Of a stretch of 6,083 bases of DNA, positions 1 to 5,614 are shown piece by piece; the stretch's first letter is position 1, and each line of letters starts with the position of its first letter. The stretch is taken from NCBI GenBank assembly GCA_016202915.1, contig JACQNT010000240.1, forward strand, positions 1 through 6,083. Reading direction: 5' to 3'. A program made the translations under genes and the position numbers. The notes under the pieces were generated by a model. That model ran no database searches. It was not told the origin of the DNA and saw only the letters and a program-made list of their open reading frames with translations. This stretch comes from Acidobacteriota bacterium. Lineage in GTDB: Bacteria; Acidobacteriota; Polarisedimenticolia; Gp22-AA2.

Positions 1-2
1 TC

Positions 3-68
3 CAGGGGGAGGTCGAGCGCCGCGTGCCGGGGGAGGTGCTCAGCTACGACGTGGAGTACCTCTCGTGA
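3..68 (+). CDS. C-terminal fragment of a probable YlxP/DUF503 family protein (5' end outside window)
   Basis: An open frame enters from the left edge and stops at TGA 66-68, giving 21 residues that end in SYDVEYLS. DUF503 (YlxP) proteins are small, of uncertain function, commonly lie between infB and rbfA, and often end in a short acidic/hydrophobic strand of this type. The call therefore rests mainly on position directly before rbfA plus this weak C-terminal resemblance. The stop codon overlaps the purine-rich stretch that serves as the rbfA ribosome-binding site, so the two genes are probably translated from one message. The fragment is too short to exclude another small protein or the tail of a different gene. 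Confidence 0.5.
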   Translation, partial: QGEVERRVPGEVLSYDVEYLS

Positions 69-78
69 GGGCGGCGCG

Positions 79-450
79 ATGAGCATCCGGACGGACAGGG
101 TCTCGGACCTGATGAAGGGCGAGATCTCCCGCCTGATCCTGCGCGACATGCGCGACCCCCGGATCGGGTTCGTGACCGTCACCGGCACCTCCGTCAGCCC
201 GGACCTCAGGCTGGTCCGGGTCTTTGTCAGCGTCCTCGGGGACGACGCGGCCCGGCAGGCGTCGCTCAAGGCCCTCAACAACGCCGCCGCGTTCTTCCGG
301 CGCAGCCTGTTCAAGAACCTCCGCCTGCGCCACGCCCCGGACGTCGTGTTCCGGCTGGACGAATCGCTCGATCGCGGCGAACGGATCGACGAGGTCCTGC
401 GCGCCATCCACGCCGACGAGGCGGCGCGCGCCGCGGACGAGGAGGAGTAG
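79..450 (+). CDS. rbfA: 30S ribosome-binding factor A (RbfA)
   Basis: RbfA is a small KH-like protein that binds the immature 30S subunit near the 16S rRNA 5' helix and helps late maturation and cold adaptation. The 123-residue product matches the family along its length. It has the N-terminal helix with RxxRV (residues 4-8) and EISRLILRDMRDPRIG (15-30), then the strand VTVTGTSVSPDLRLVRVFVSVLG (32-54), the helix ALNNAAAFFRRSL (65-77), LRLRHAPDVVFRLDES (81-96) and ERIDEVL (101-107). A short Ala/Glu/Asp-rich tail follows. The ATG at 79 is chosen because GAGGG at 67-71 lies seven bases upstream and the family N-terminus aligns. One oddity is that the interhelical AxG turn (ASG in E. coli) reads A69-A-A71. 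The stop abuts the truB start directly. Confidence 0.95.
   Translation: MSIRTDRVSDLMKGEISRLILRDMRDPRIGFVTVTGTSVSPDLRLVRVFVSVLGDDAARQASLKALNNAAAFFRRSLFKNLRLRHAPDVVFRLDESLDRGERIDEVLRAIHADEAARAADEEE
440..447 (+). promoter_or_regulatory. Shine-Dalgarno for truB inside the rbfA 3' end
   Basis: The run CGAGGAGGAG just before the rbfA stop provides GGAG/GAGG cores 3 to 7 bases upstream of TTG 451. It encodes the DEEE tail of RbfA at the same time. Its position supports the TTG start immediately after TAG and suggests translational coupling of truB to rbfA. Confidence 0.7.
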
Positions 451-1368
451 TTGCGCGCGCCCGACGGCGTCCTGCTGGTGGACAAGCCCGAGGGGCCCAC
501 GTCGCACGACATCGTGTCGAGCGCGCGGCGCGCGCTGGGCGTGCGGCGGATCGGCCACGCGGGGACGCTGGACCCGAGGGCCACCGGCCTCCTGGTGCTC
601 ATGATCGGCAGGGCGACCCGCCTGGGCGCTTTCCTGTCGGGCATGGACAAGACCTACCGCGGTCTGCTGAAGCTGGGCGTCGCCACCGAGACCTACGACC
701 GGGACGGCGCCCCCGCCGGGCCGCCGCGCGAGGTGCGCATCGATCGCGACACGCTCCTGGCCGCCCTGGATCGTTTCCGCGGCACGGTCAGCCAGGTGCC
801 GCCGATCTACTCGGCGAAGAAGGTCCACGGGACGCCCATGTATCGCCTCGCCCGGCGCCGCGCGCCGGTCCATCCGCTGCCGGTCACGGTCACCTTTCGC
901 CGGCTCGACCTGCTGGGCTTCTCGGGGGACGAGGTGGAGTTCGAGGCGGAGGTCTCGGCGGGGACGTACTTGAGAGCCTTCGCCCACGACCTCGGGGAGG
1001 CGCTCGGCTGCGGGGCCCACCTGTACTCCCTGCGCCGGCTGGCCGCGGGGCCCTTCAGGATCGAAGAGGCGATCCGCCTGGACGATCTCGCCGCCGCCGG
1101 GCCCGGGGCGGCTTCGCGCCTCGTCCCGATGGAGGAGGTTCCCCTGGGGATCCCCACGCTGGTCCTCACCGCCGCGGGGACGCACGCGATCCTCCACGGC
1201 CGCCCCTGCGGGCTGAACGAGGTCGCCGCCCCGGAGCCTCCCCTGCCGCCAGGTCGCTGTCGCCTCAAGGGGCCGGGGGGGCGGCTCGTCGGGATCGGCG
1301 AGATCCTCCTGCACCCGCCGTCGCAGGCCCGCCCGATCGTCCGCCCGCGCATCGTCTTCACCGCCTGA
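451..1368 (+). CDS. truB: tRNA pseudouridine(55) synthase TruB
   Basis: TruB isomerises U55 in the T-psi-C loop of tRNAs to pseudouridine and also acts as a tRNA chaperone. The 305-residue product has the family motifs in order. They are GVLLVDKPEGPTSHDIV (6-22), then HAGTLDPRATGLL (36-48) with the catalytic aspartate D41, and DKTYRGLLKLG (66-76) with the conserved Tyr69. PPIYSAKKVHGTPMYRLAR follows, then GTYLRAFAHDLGEALG and LRRLAAGPF near the end of the catalytic domain. The remaining C-terminal part is PUA-like and ends in GRLVGIGEILL plus a short extension. The start is TTG, directly after the rbfA stop; this is required to keep the N-terminal GVLLVDKP strand, and a Shine-Dalgarno lies inside rbfA. 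No ribF follows, and no U-tailed terminator is visible after the stop. Confidence 0.96.
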   Translation: MRAPDGVLLVDKPEGPTSHDIVSSARRALGVRRIGHAGTLDPRATGLLVLMIGRATRLGAFLSGMDKTYRGLLKLGVATETYDRDGAPAGPPREVRIDRDTLLAALDRFRGTVSQVPPIYSAKKVHGTPMYRLARRRAPVHPLPVTVTFRRLDLLGFSGDEVEFEAEVSAGTYLRAFAHDLGEALGCGAHLYSLRRLAAGPFRIEEAIRLDDLAAAGPGAASRLVPMEEVPLGIPTLVLTAAGTHAILHGRPCGLNEVAAPEPPLPPGRCRLKGPGGRLVGIGEILLHPPSQARPIVRPRIVFTA

Positions 1369-1393
1369 GCGGGCCTCCGGGCGCGGACGCAAC

Positions 1394-1422
1394 TTTACAG
1401 CGAGAGCGCGTTGTGCTAGAGT
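1394..1422 (+). promoter_or_regulatory. sigma70-type promoter for rpsO
   Basis: The -35 hexamer TTTACA (1394-1399) matches TTGACA at 5 of 6 positions. Exactly 17 bases separate it from TAGAGT (1417-1422), which matches TATAAT at 4 of 6. TG at 1414-1415 plus one base gives an extended -10. It sits in the only gap between truB and rpsO. Transcription would begin near 1428-1430, about 42-44 bases before the rpsO ATG. That start site also argues against the upstream in-frame GTG at 1421. Confidence 0.72.
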
Positions 1423-1427
1423 GCGCG

Positions 1428-1450
1428 GCGCGTCGGGGCTTTTGGCGCGC
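1428..1450 (+). promoter_or_regulatory. hairpin in the rpsO leader, possible S15 control site
   Basis: GCGCG (1428-1432) pairs with CGCGC (1446-1450). The stem can continue inward with U1433-G1445, C1434-G1444 and two G-U pairs, leaving a 5-base loop. It ends 21 bases before the rpsO ATG, close to the predicted transcript start. S15 is known to repress its own mRNA through leader structures that differ between lineages, and a G-U/G-C step is part of its 16S target. A role here is inferred from position only. Confidence 0.35.
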
Positions 1451-1471
1451 AGGCCAGGGACGGGAACGCGG

Positions 1472-1741
1472 ATGGCGCTCACGAAGGACCGGAAGACCGA
1501 GATCATCGCCTCGCACAGGACCCACGCATCGGACACCGGATCTCCCGAAGTCCAGATCGCGATCCTGAGCCGCAGAATCGACGACCTGACCGAACACTTC
1601 AACGCGCACGCCAAGGACCACCACTCGCGCCGCGGGCTGCTCAAGATGGTGGGCACCCGCCGCCGCCTCCTCGATTACCTTAAGGGAAAGGACGCGGAGC
1701 GCTACCGGGACCTGATCAAGAAGCTCGGGATCCGCAAATAG
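1472..1741 (+). CDS. rpsO: 30S ribosomal protein S15
   Basis: S15 is a primary binding protein of the 16S central domain, needed for platform assembly and the B4 intersubunit bridge. The product is 89 residues, the standard length, and carries the family signature: MALTKDRKTEII, then DTGSPEVQIAILSRRIDDLTEHF (21-43), HAKDHHSRRGLLKMVGTRRRLLDYL (46-70) and RYRDLIKKLGIRK at the end. The rRNA-contacting residues H42, H46, D49 and S52 are present. ATG 1472 is preferred over an in-frame GTG at 1421, which would add 17 unmatched residues and overlaps the promoter -10 box. The Shine-Dalgarno is weak: GGGA at 1462-1465, six bases upstream. It has its own promoter, precedes pnp as in many bacteria, and its stop codon lies in the loop of a strong hairpin. 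Confidence 0.97.
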   Translation: MALTKDRKTEIIASHRTHASDTGSPEVQIAILSRRIDDLTEHFNAHAKDHHSRRGLLKMVGTRRRLLDYLKGKDAERYRDLIKKLGIRK

Positions 1742-1758
1742 GAAGGCCGGATCCCGGG
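1724..1758 (+). repeat. inverted repeat/hairpin spanning the rpsO stop codon
   Basis: CGGGATCCG (1726-1734) and CGGATCCCG (1748-1756) are perfect inverted repeats. A U-G and a C-G pair extend the stem to 11 bp, with a 13-base loop containing the TAG stop. No U-tract follows, so it does not look like a standard intrinsic terminator. It could act as a 3' stabiliser, a pause or a processing site between rpsO and pnp. Confidence 0.6.
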
Positions 1759-1822
1759 AGATGGCGATCGCTGACGGGCCCGATGCGCGGGACAGGGTCG
1801 AGCGGGCCGCAGGGCGGACAAC

Positions 1823-1920
1823 GGGGTGAGCCGAAGGGTATCCATCATGTCTTCATCGGCGCTCATCTGGATCATCAACCGATCATAGGCCACACGAAAA
1901 TACCCTTCATCCTTCACTCC
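1823..1920 (+). repeat. long two-tier inverted repeat in the pnp leader
   Basis: GAAGGGTAT (1833-1841) pairs perfectly with ATACCCTTC (1900-1908), 9 bp. Outside it GGGGTGAG (1823-1830) pairs with TTCACTCC (1913-1920) over 8 bp with two G-U pairs, separated by a small internal loop of 2 and 4 bases. Inside, ATCGG (1855-1859) can pair with CCGAT (1879-1883), and the interior holds GATCAT twice, 11 bp apart. The geometry resembles a long RNase III-type stem as in the E. coli pnp leader, but function is inferred. Confidence 0.55.
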
Positions 1921-1985
1921 CGTTGCCCCAGAGGTCCCGTCAGGGCCGGACGTCCCGCCAGCCCCCAGGGCGCCTTCCTCAACCA

Positions 1986-2015
1986 GCCCCGCGCGGCACC
2001 GTGCCGCGGCGGGGC
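1986..2015 (+). repeat. very stable G+C-rich hairpin upstream of pnp
   Basis: GCCCCG (1986-1991) pairs with CGGGGC (2010-2015), and CGCGGCA (1992-1998) pairs with TGCCGCG (2002-2008). The loop is CCG and a single G is bulged at 2009. This gives 13 bp, nearly all G-C. No U-tract follows, so it is not a typical intrinsic terminator. It ends 58 bases before the pnp start, leaving the Shine-Dalgarno outside the stem. Confidence 0.6.
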
Positions 2016-2062
2016 CCGGAGGCCAGCGGCCGGGCGACGGGCCCGCGTTCCGCGGCCGTCCT

Positions 2063-2069
2063 AGGAGGT
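2063..2069 (+). promoter_or_regulatory. strong Shine-Dalgarno deciding the TTG start of pnp
   Basis: AGGAGGT, a near-perfect anti-Shine-Dalgarno match, lies four bases before TTG 2074. It fixes the rare start codon, after which the product reads MATIRSIEFG, a normal PNPase N-terminus. A strong site with a weak start codon would suit tight translational control. Confidence 0.85.
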
Positions 2070-2073
2070 ACTC

Positions 2074-4272
2074 TTGGCGACGATTCGCAGCATCGAGTTT
2101 GGGAACAAGACCCTGACGATCGAGACGGGGAAGGTGGCCAAGCAGGCGGACGGGGCCGTGACCGTCCGCTACGGCGACACCGTCGTCCTGGTGACGGCCA
2201 CCGCGGAGCGCCGCGAGAAGGCGGTGGTGAACTTCCTGCCGCTGACGGTCGACTACCGTGAGAACACGTACGCCGCCGGCAAGATCCCCGGCGGCTTCTT
2301 CAAGCGGGAGGGGCGGCCGAACGAGAAGGAGACCCTCACCTCGCGGCTGATCGACCGTCCCATCCGGCCGCTCTTCCCGAAGGGCTGGTCGTTCGAGACC
2401 CAGGTCGTGGCGCTGGTGCTGTCGGCCGACCTGGCCAACGATCCGGACGTCCTGGCGGTGACCGGGGCCTCGGCCGCACTGCATCTCTCGGACATCCCCT
2501 TCACGACCGCCCTCGGGGCCGTCCGGGTCGGCCTGATCGACGGCCGCTACATCCTGAACCCGACTTACGCGGAGATGGAGAGCAGCCGGCTGGATCTCGT
2601 GGTGGTCGGGAGCGCCACCGAGGTGATCACGGTGGAGGCCGGCGCCAGCGAGGTGTCCGAGAGCGAGATGCTGGAGGCGATCTGGTTCGGCCAGGAGAGC
2701 TGCAGGACCCTCGCCGGGCTTCAGGAAGATTTGCGGCGGCAGGTCGGCAGACCGAAGCGCCAGGCGAAGCCCCGCGAGCTGAACGGGGAACTCTACCGCG
2801 CCATCGAGAGCGCCTGCGGCGATCGGCTCTACGAGGCGCTGAAGATCCCCGTCAAGATCGACTCCTACCGCGCGGTCGCGGCCCTGCTGGAGGAGCAGGT
2901 GAAATCGATCCCGGAGGACCAGCCCCAGCGGCGGGAGGAGGCGGCGGCGGCCTTCCACGAGATCCACAAGACGATCGCCCGCCGGGAGCTCCTCCAGGCC
3001 CGGCGGCGCTTCGACGGGCGCCGGGCGGACCAGCTGCGACCGGTGACCTGCGAGGCCGGCGTCCTCCCGCGCACGCACGGGTCGGCCCTGTTCACCCGCG
3101 GCGAGACCCAGGCCCTGGTGACCTGCACCCTGGGGACCTCCGAGGACGCCCAGCGCCTCGACTGGCTGGAGGGCGAGTCGGAGAAGCGCTTCATGCTGCA
3201 CTACAACTTCCCGCCCTTCAGCGTGGGGGAGGTCAAGTTCCTGCGCGGCCCCGGCCGGCGCGAGATCGGCCATGGGGCCCTCGCGGAGCGGGCCCTGCTC
3301 CCGCTCATGCCGGACGAGGACGCGTTCCCCTACATCATCCGCCTGGTCTCCGACATCCTGGAGTCCAACGGGTCGTCCAGCATGGCCTCGATCTGCGGAG
3401 GATCGCTGTGCCTGATGGACGCCGGGGTGCCGCTCCGGTCCGCCGTGGCGGGCGCCGCCATGGGGCTGGTGAAGGGCGACGACGGCTACGTCATCCTGAC
3501 CGACATCGCGGGCGTCGAGGACCATTACGGCGACATGGACTTCAAGGTTGCGGGGACGCGCGAGGGCATCACGGCCCTGCAGATGGACATCAAGATCCAG
3601 GGGATCGGCAAGGCGATCATGGGCGAGGCCCTGGCGCAGGCGCGCGGCGCCCGGATGGCCATCCTCGACGTGATGGACGCCACCCTCGCCCGGCCGCGGC
3701 CCAACATCTCCTCCTTCGCGCCCCGCATCTTCACGATCCGCATCAACAAGGACAAGATCCGCGAGGTGATCGGCCCGGGCGGCAAGATGATCCGCTCCAT
3801 CATCGAGAGGACCGGCTGCAAGATTGACGTGGAGGACGACGGCAAGATCAACATCGCCTCGGTCGACGAGGCGTCGGCGCTCAAGGCGATCGAGATCATC
3901 AAGGAGATCACGGCGGAGGCTGAGCTCGGCAAGACCTACCTCGGCAAGGTGACGCGCATCGTCAACTTCGGGGCCTTCGTCGAGATCCTGCCGGGGATCG
4001 AGGGACTGCTGCACATCTCCGAGCTGGCCGAGCACCGCGTCAAGGAGGTCAAGGACGAGATCCGGGAGGGAGAGGAGATCCTGGTGAAGGCGATCGAGGT
4101 GGACGGCGACCGCGTCCGCCTGAGCCGGAAGGCCCTGCTGCGGGAGAAGAGGGTCGCGGCGGGCGAGGCGCTGCCCGAGGCGGGCCCGGGCCACCAGCCG
4201 GCGGCCTCCGTGTCGCGGCGCCCCTTCGGCGGCGGCGGGGGCCGGCGTCACCACTCGTCCCGGCACCGCTGA
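2074..4272 (+). CDS. pnp: polyribonucleotide nucleotidyltransferase (PNPase)
   Basis: PNPase is a trimeric 3'-5' phosphorolytic exoribonuclease that releases nucleoside diphosphates and can also add 3' tails. The 732-residue product has the complete architecture. First is RNase PH core 1 (about 1-215) with GGFFKREGRPNEKE (73-86) and SRLIDRPIRPLFP (90-102). An all-helical linker follows (about 240-310), then RNase PH core 2 (about 315-540). Core 2 has the phosphate-binding SNGSSSMAS (431-439) and DHYGDMDFKVAG (483-494). In that motif D483, D489 and K491 match E. coli D486, D492 and K494. Next are a KH domain with the GPGG loop (567-570) and an S1 domain (about 619-688). A basic, Gly/His/Arg-rich tail ends the protein. 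The start is TTG with a strong Shine-Dalgarno. Catalytic residues are intact, so it should be active. The next gene begins 27 bases later. Confidence 0.98.
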   Translation: MATIRSIEFGNKTLTIETGKVAKQADGAVTVRYGDTVVLVTATAERREKAVVNFLPLTVDYRENTYAAGKIPGGFFKREGRPNEKETLTSRLIDRPIRPLFPKGWSFETQVVALVLSADLANDPDVLAVTGASAALHLSDIPFTTALGAVRVGLIDGRYILNPTYAEMESSRLDLVVVGSATEVITVEAGASEVSESEMLEAIWFGQESCRTLAGLQEDLRRQVGRPKRQAKPRELNGELYRAIESACGDRLYEALKIPVKIDSYRAVAALLEEQVKSIPEDQPQRREEAAAAFHEIHKTIARRELLQARRRFDGRRADQLRPVTCEAGVLPRTHGSALFTRGETQALVTCTLGTSEDAQRLDWLEGESEKRFMLHYNFPPFSVGEVKFLRGPGRREIGHGALAERALLPLMPDEDAFPYIIRLVSDILESNGSSSMASICGGSLCLMDAGVPLRSAVAGAAMGLVKGDDGYVILTDIAGVEDHYGDMDFKVAGTREGITALQMDIKIQGIGKAIMGEALAQARGARMAILDVMDATLARPRPNISSFAPRIFTIRINKDKIREVIGPGGKMIRSIIERTGCKIDVEDDGKINIASVDEASALKAIEIIKEITAEAELGKTYLGKVTRIVNFGAFVEILPGIEGLLHISELAEHRVKEVKDEIREGEEILVKAIEVDGDRVRLSRKALLREKRVAAGEALPEAGPGHQPAASVSRRPFGGGGGRRHHSSRHR

Positions 4273-4299
4273 TCCGTCTCCGCCCGGGCTGAGGACACC

Positions 4300-5601
4300 G
4301 TGAAGCTCGGCGACTGGCTGATCCAGAAGAAGAAGATCACCGAAGAACAACTGGCCCGCGCGCTCCAGGACCAGGCCTTCTTCGGCGAGCGTCTCGGCCA
4401 CAGCCTCAGCAAGCTGGGGTTCATCGATGAGGACACTCTCGGCGAGTACCTGGCCGAGATGTCCCGCACGCGGTTCGCCCCCGCCCGGCGCCTGGAAAGC
4501 ATCCCGCCGGAGGTGATCGCCGCCGTTCCCGCGCGGCTGGCGGCGAAGTACCGCATTGTCCCGATCGCCATCGAGGCGCGCAAGCTCCACCTGGCGATGC
4601 GCGACCCCAAGGACCTGCTGGCCATCGACGAGATCGCCTTCCTGACGGGGCTCCCGATCGAGCCCTACGTCGCGACCGAGTTCCAGATCGTCCGGGCGAT
4701 CGAGCGCTACTACCAGATCAAAGTCGGAACGAAGACCATCCCGGTTGCGGGCGCATCCCAGGAACCGGCGCGGACACAGGCGGCTCTGCGGGGCCAGGGG
4801 TCCGCGCCCGCTCCGCCGCGGGCGGCGGGGCCAGAGATCGGCCTCGACGGACTGCCTCTCGATGCCGACCCCGCTGATCTCGACCAGCCCTTCCTGACCT
4901 CGCCGTCGTCCCCGCCTCCACCGCGCGAGGCGGAGGGCCCGATCCCGGTCTCCCTCGAGGAGTGGCGGCTGTCGCAGAAGAGCGAGGCCGAGCCGCGCGA
5001 TCCGGCCGCTCCTCCGCCGGCGGCGCCGACGGCGCCCCGCGGCGTCGCTCCGCCCGCCGCGGCCGCCGGTGCCCCGGCCGCCGCGCCGCGGCCGGTCCCC
5101 TCCCCCGGTCCGGCCACCATGGAGGCGGTCTCCCGCAGGCTGCGCGAGTCGGAAACGCGGGACGAGGTCTTCGACGCCATCCTCGACTTCACGGCGGCCC
5201 GCTTCCGCCGGGCCGCGCTCTTCGTCGTCCAGCAGGATCGCGTGATCGGCTGGAGCGGCCGCGGCGACGGGCTGTTCCCGTCGCGCATCCGGAACGTGAT
5301 CGTGCCGCTCGACCGGCCCTCGCTGTTCGTGTTCTTCCGATCCGGAGGGGACTACTTCTACGGGCCGGTCCCCGACCTGCCCGCCAACGCCAAGTTCTAC
5401 CTGGACCTCGGATGTCCGCCGCCGGCCCGCGTCCTCCTCATCCCCCTGACGATCATGGAGCGGACGGCGGTCATCCTCTACGCCGACGACGGCCCGGATG
5501 CGAGCCGCGTTCCCGAGATCCAGCTGTACCGGCGCCTCCTGCAGAAGGCGGCGCTGGCGCTGGAAGTGCTGATCCTGCGCAACAAGATCATGATGATCTG
5601 A
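4300..5601 (+). CDS. stand-alone MshEN (GspE N-terminal) domain protein with a GAF-like C-terminal domain, putative c-di-GMP effector
   Basis: The 433-residue product has three parts. Residues 1-138 match the GspE/PilB N-terminal (MshEN) domain. Motif 1 at 2-25 (KLGDWLI...TEEQLARALQDQ) and motif 2 at 31-54 (RLGHSLSKLGFI...LGEYLAEM) are each 24 residues, with a five-residue spacer. The second subdomain reads KYRIVPIAIEARKLHLAMRDP...IDEIAFLTG. MshEN domains of this layout bind c-di-GMP in MshE-type ATPases. Here motif 1 has K for R and K for the central G, and motif 2 ends in M rather than Q. Residues 140-273 are a Pro/Ala-rich, probably disordered linker. Residues 274-433 look GAF-like (DEVFDAILDFTAARFRRAALFVV, PLTIMERTAVILYADDG). 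There is no Walker motif, signal peptide or membrane segment, so this is a cytoplasmic sensor or adaptor rather than a secretion ATPase. GTG 4300 has GAGG five bases upstream. Probably in the pnp operon. Confidence 0.8.
   Translation: MKLGDWLIQKKKITEEQLARALQDQAFFGERLGHSLSKLGFIDEDTLGEYLAEMSRTRFAPARRLESIPPEVIAAVPARLAAKYRIVPIAIEARKLHLAMRDPKDLLAIDEIAFLTGLPIEPYVATEFQIVRAIERYYQIKVGTKTIPVAGASQEPARTQAALRGQGSAPAPPRAAGPEIGLDGLPLDADPADLDQPFLTSPSSPPPPREAEGPIPVSLEEWRLSQKSEAEPRDPAAPPPAAPTAPRGVAPPAAAAGAPAAAPRPVPSPGPATMEAVSRRLRESETRDEVFDAILDFTAARFRRAALFVVQQDRVIGWSGRGDGLFPSRIRNVIVPLDRPSLFVFFRSGGDYFYGPVPDLPANAKFYLDLGCPPPARVLLIPLTIMERTAVILYADDGPDASRVPEIQLYRRLLQKAALALEVLILRNKIMMI
4990..5110 (+). repeat. low-complexity Pro/Ala-coding tract in the linker
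   Basis: This stretch encodes residues about 231-270, almost entirely Pro, Ala, Gly, Thr and Val, from repeating CCG/GCC-type triplets. It separates the MshEN part from the GAF-like domain and is expected to be a flexible tether. Such triplet runs are prone to length variation between strains. Confidence 0.7.
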
Positions 5602-5614
5602 ACGTGGGCCCGCC

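Larger units (their letters stand above)
1742..2073. other. 332-base non-coding rpsO-pnp intergenic region (pnp leader)
   Basis: No reading frame here resembles a protein I recognise. The region holds the 3' half of the hairpin at the end of rpsO, then a two-tier inverted repeat at 1823-1920 in a segment of only about half G+C by hand count. A very G+C-rich hairpin follows at 1986-2015, a smaller possible stem at 2015-2034 (CCCGG/CCGGG), and the pnp Shine-Dalgarno at 2063-2069. I found no convincing -35/-10 pair on the + strand, so pnp is probably transcribed at least partly from the rpsO promoter. In E. coli the equivalent gap carries a terminator, a pnp promoter and an RNase III-cleaved stem used in PNPase autoregulation. 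Confidence 0.75.

Noticed and set aside
1421..1471. N-terminal extension of rpsO from GTG 1421
   Set aside because: It overlaps the -10 box, would lie upstream of the predicted transcript start, and adds 17 residues absent from the standard 89-residue S15.
40..1656. Minus-strand open frame of 538 codons opposite rbfA, truB and rpsO
   Set aside because: It mirrors three clearly recognised genes, has no recognisable domain, and is compositionally biased.
1724..1770. Intrinsic terminator after rpsO
   Set aside because: The stem is strong but is followed by a purine-rich, G+C-rich sequence rather than a U-tract.
1783..2064. Small + strand gene of 93 codons in the rpsO-pnp gap
   Set aside because: It has no Shine-Dalgarno, no recognisable protein features and runs through two strong inverted repeats; an RNA leader explains the region better.
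3408..3827. Out-of-frame + strand open frame inside pnp
   Set aside because: Its Arg/Gly/His-rich translation is a frame-shifted shadow of the conserved RNase PH2 and KH coding sequence.
4273..4299. Terminator or promoter between pnp and the MshEN-GAF gene
   Set aside because: The 27-base gap shows no stem with a U-tract and no -35/-10 pair; only a GAGG ribosome-binding site is visible.
4300..5601. Type II secretion or type IV pilus ATPase (GspE/PilB)
   Set aside because: Only the N-terminal domain matches; there is no Walker A, Walker B or His box, and the C-terminal part is GAF-like.
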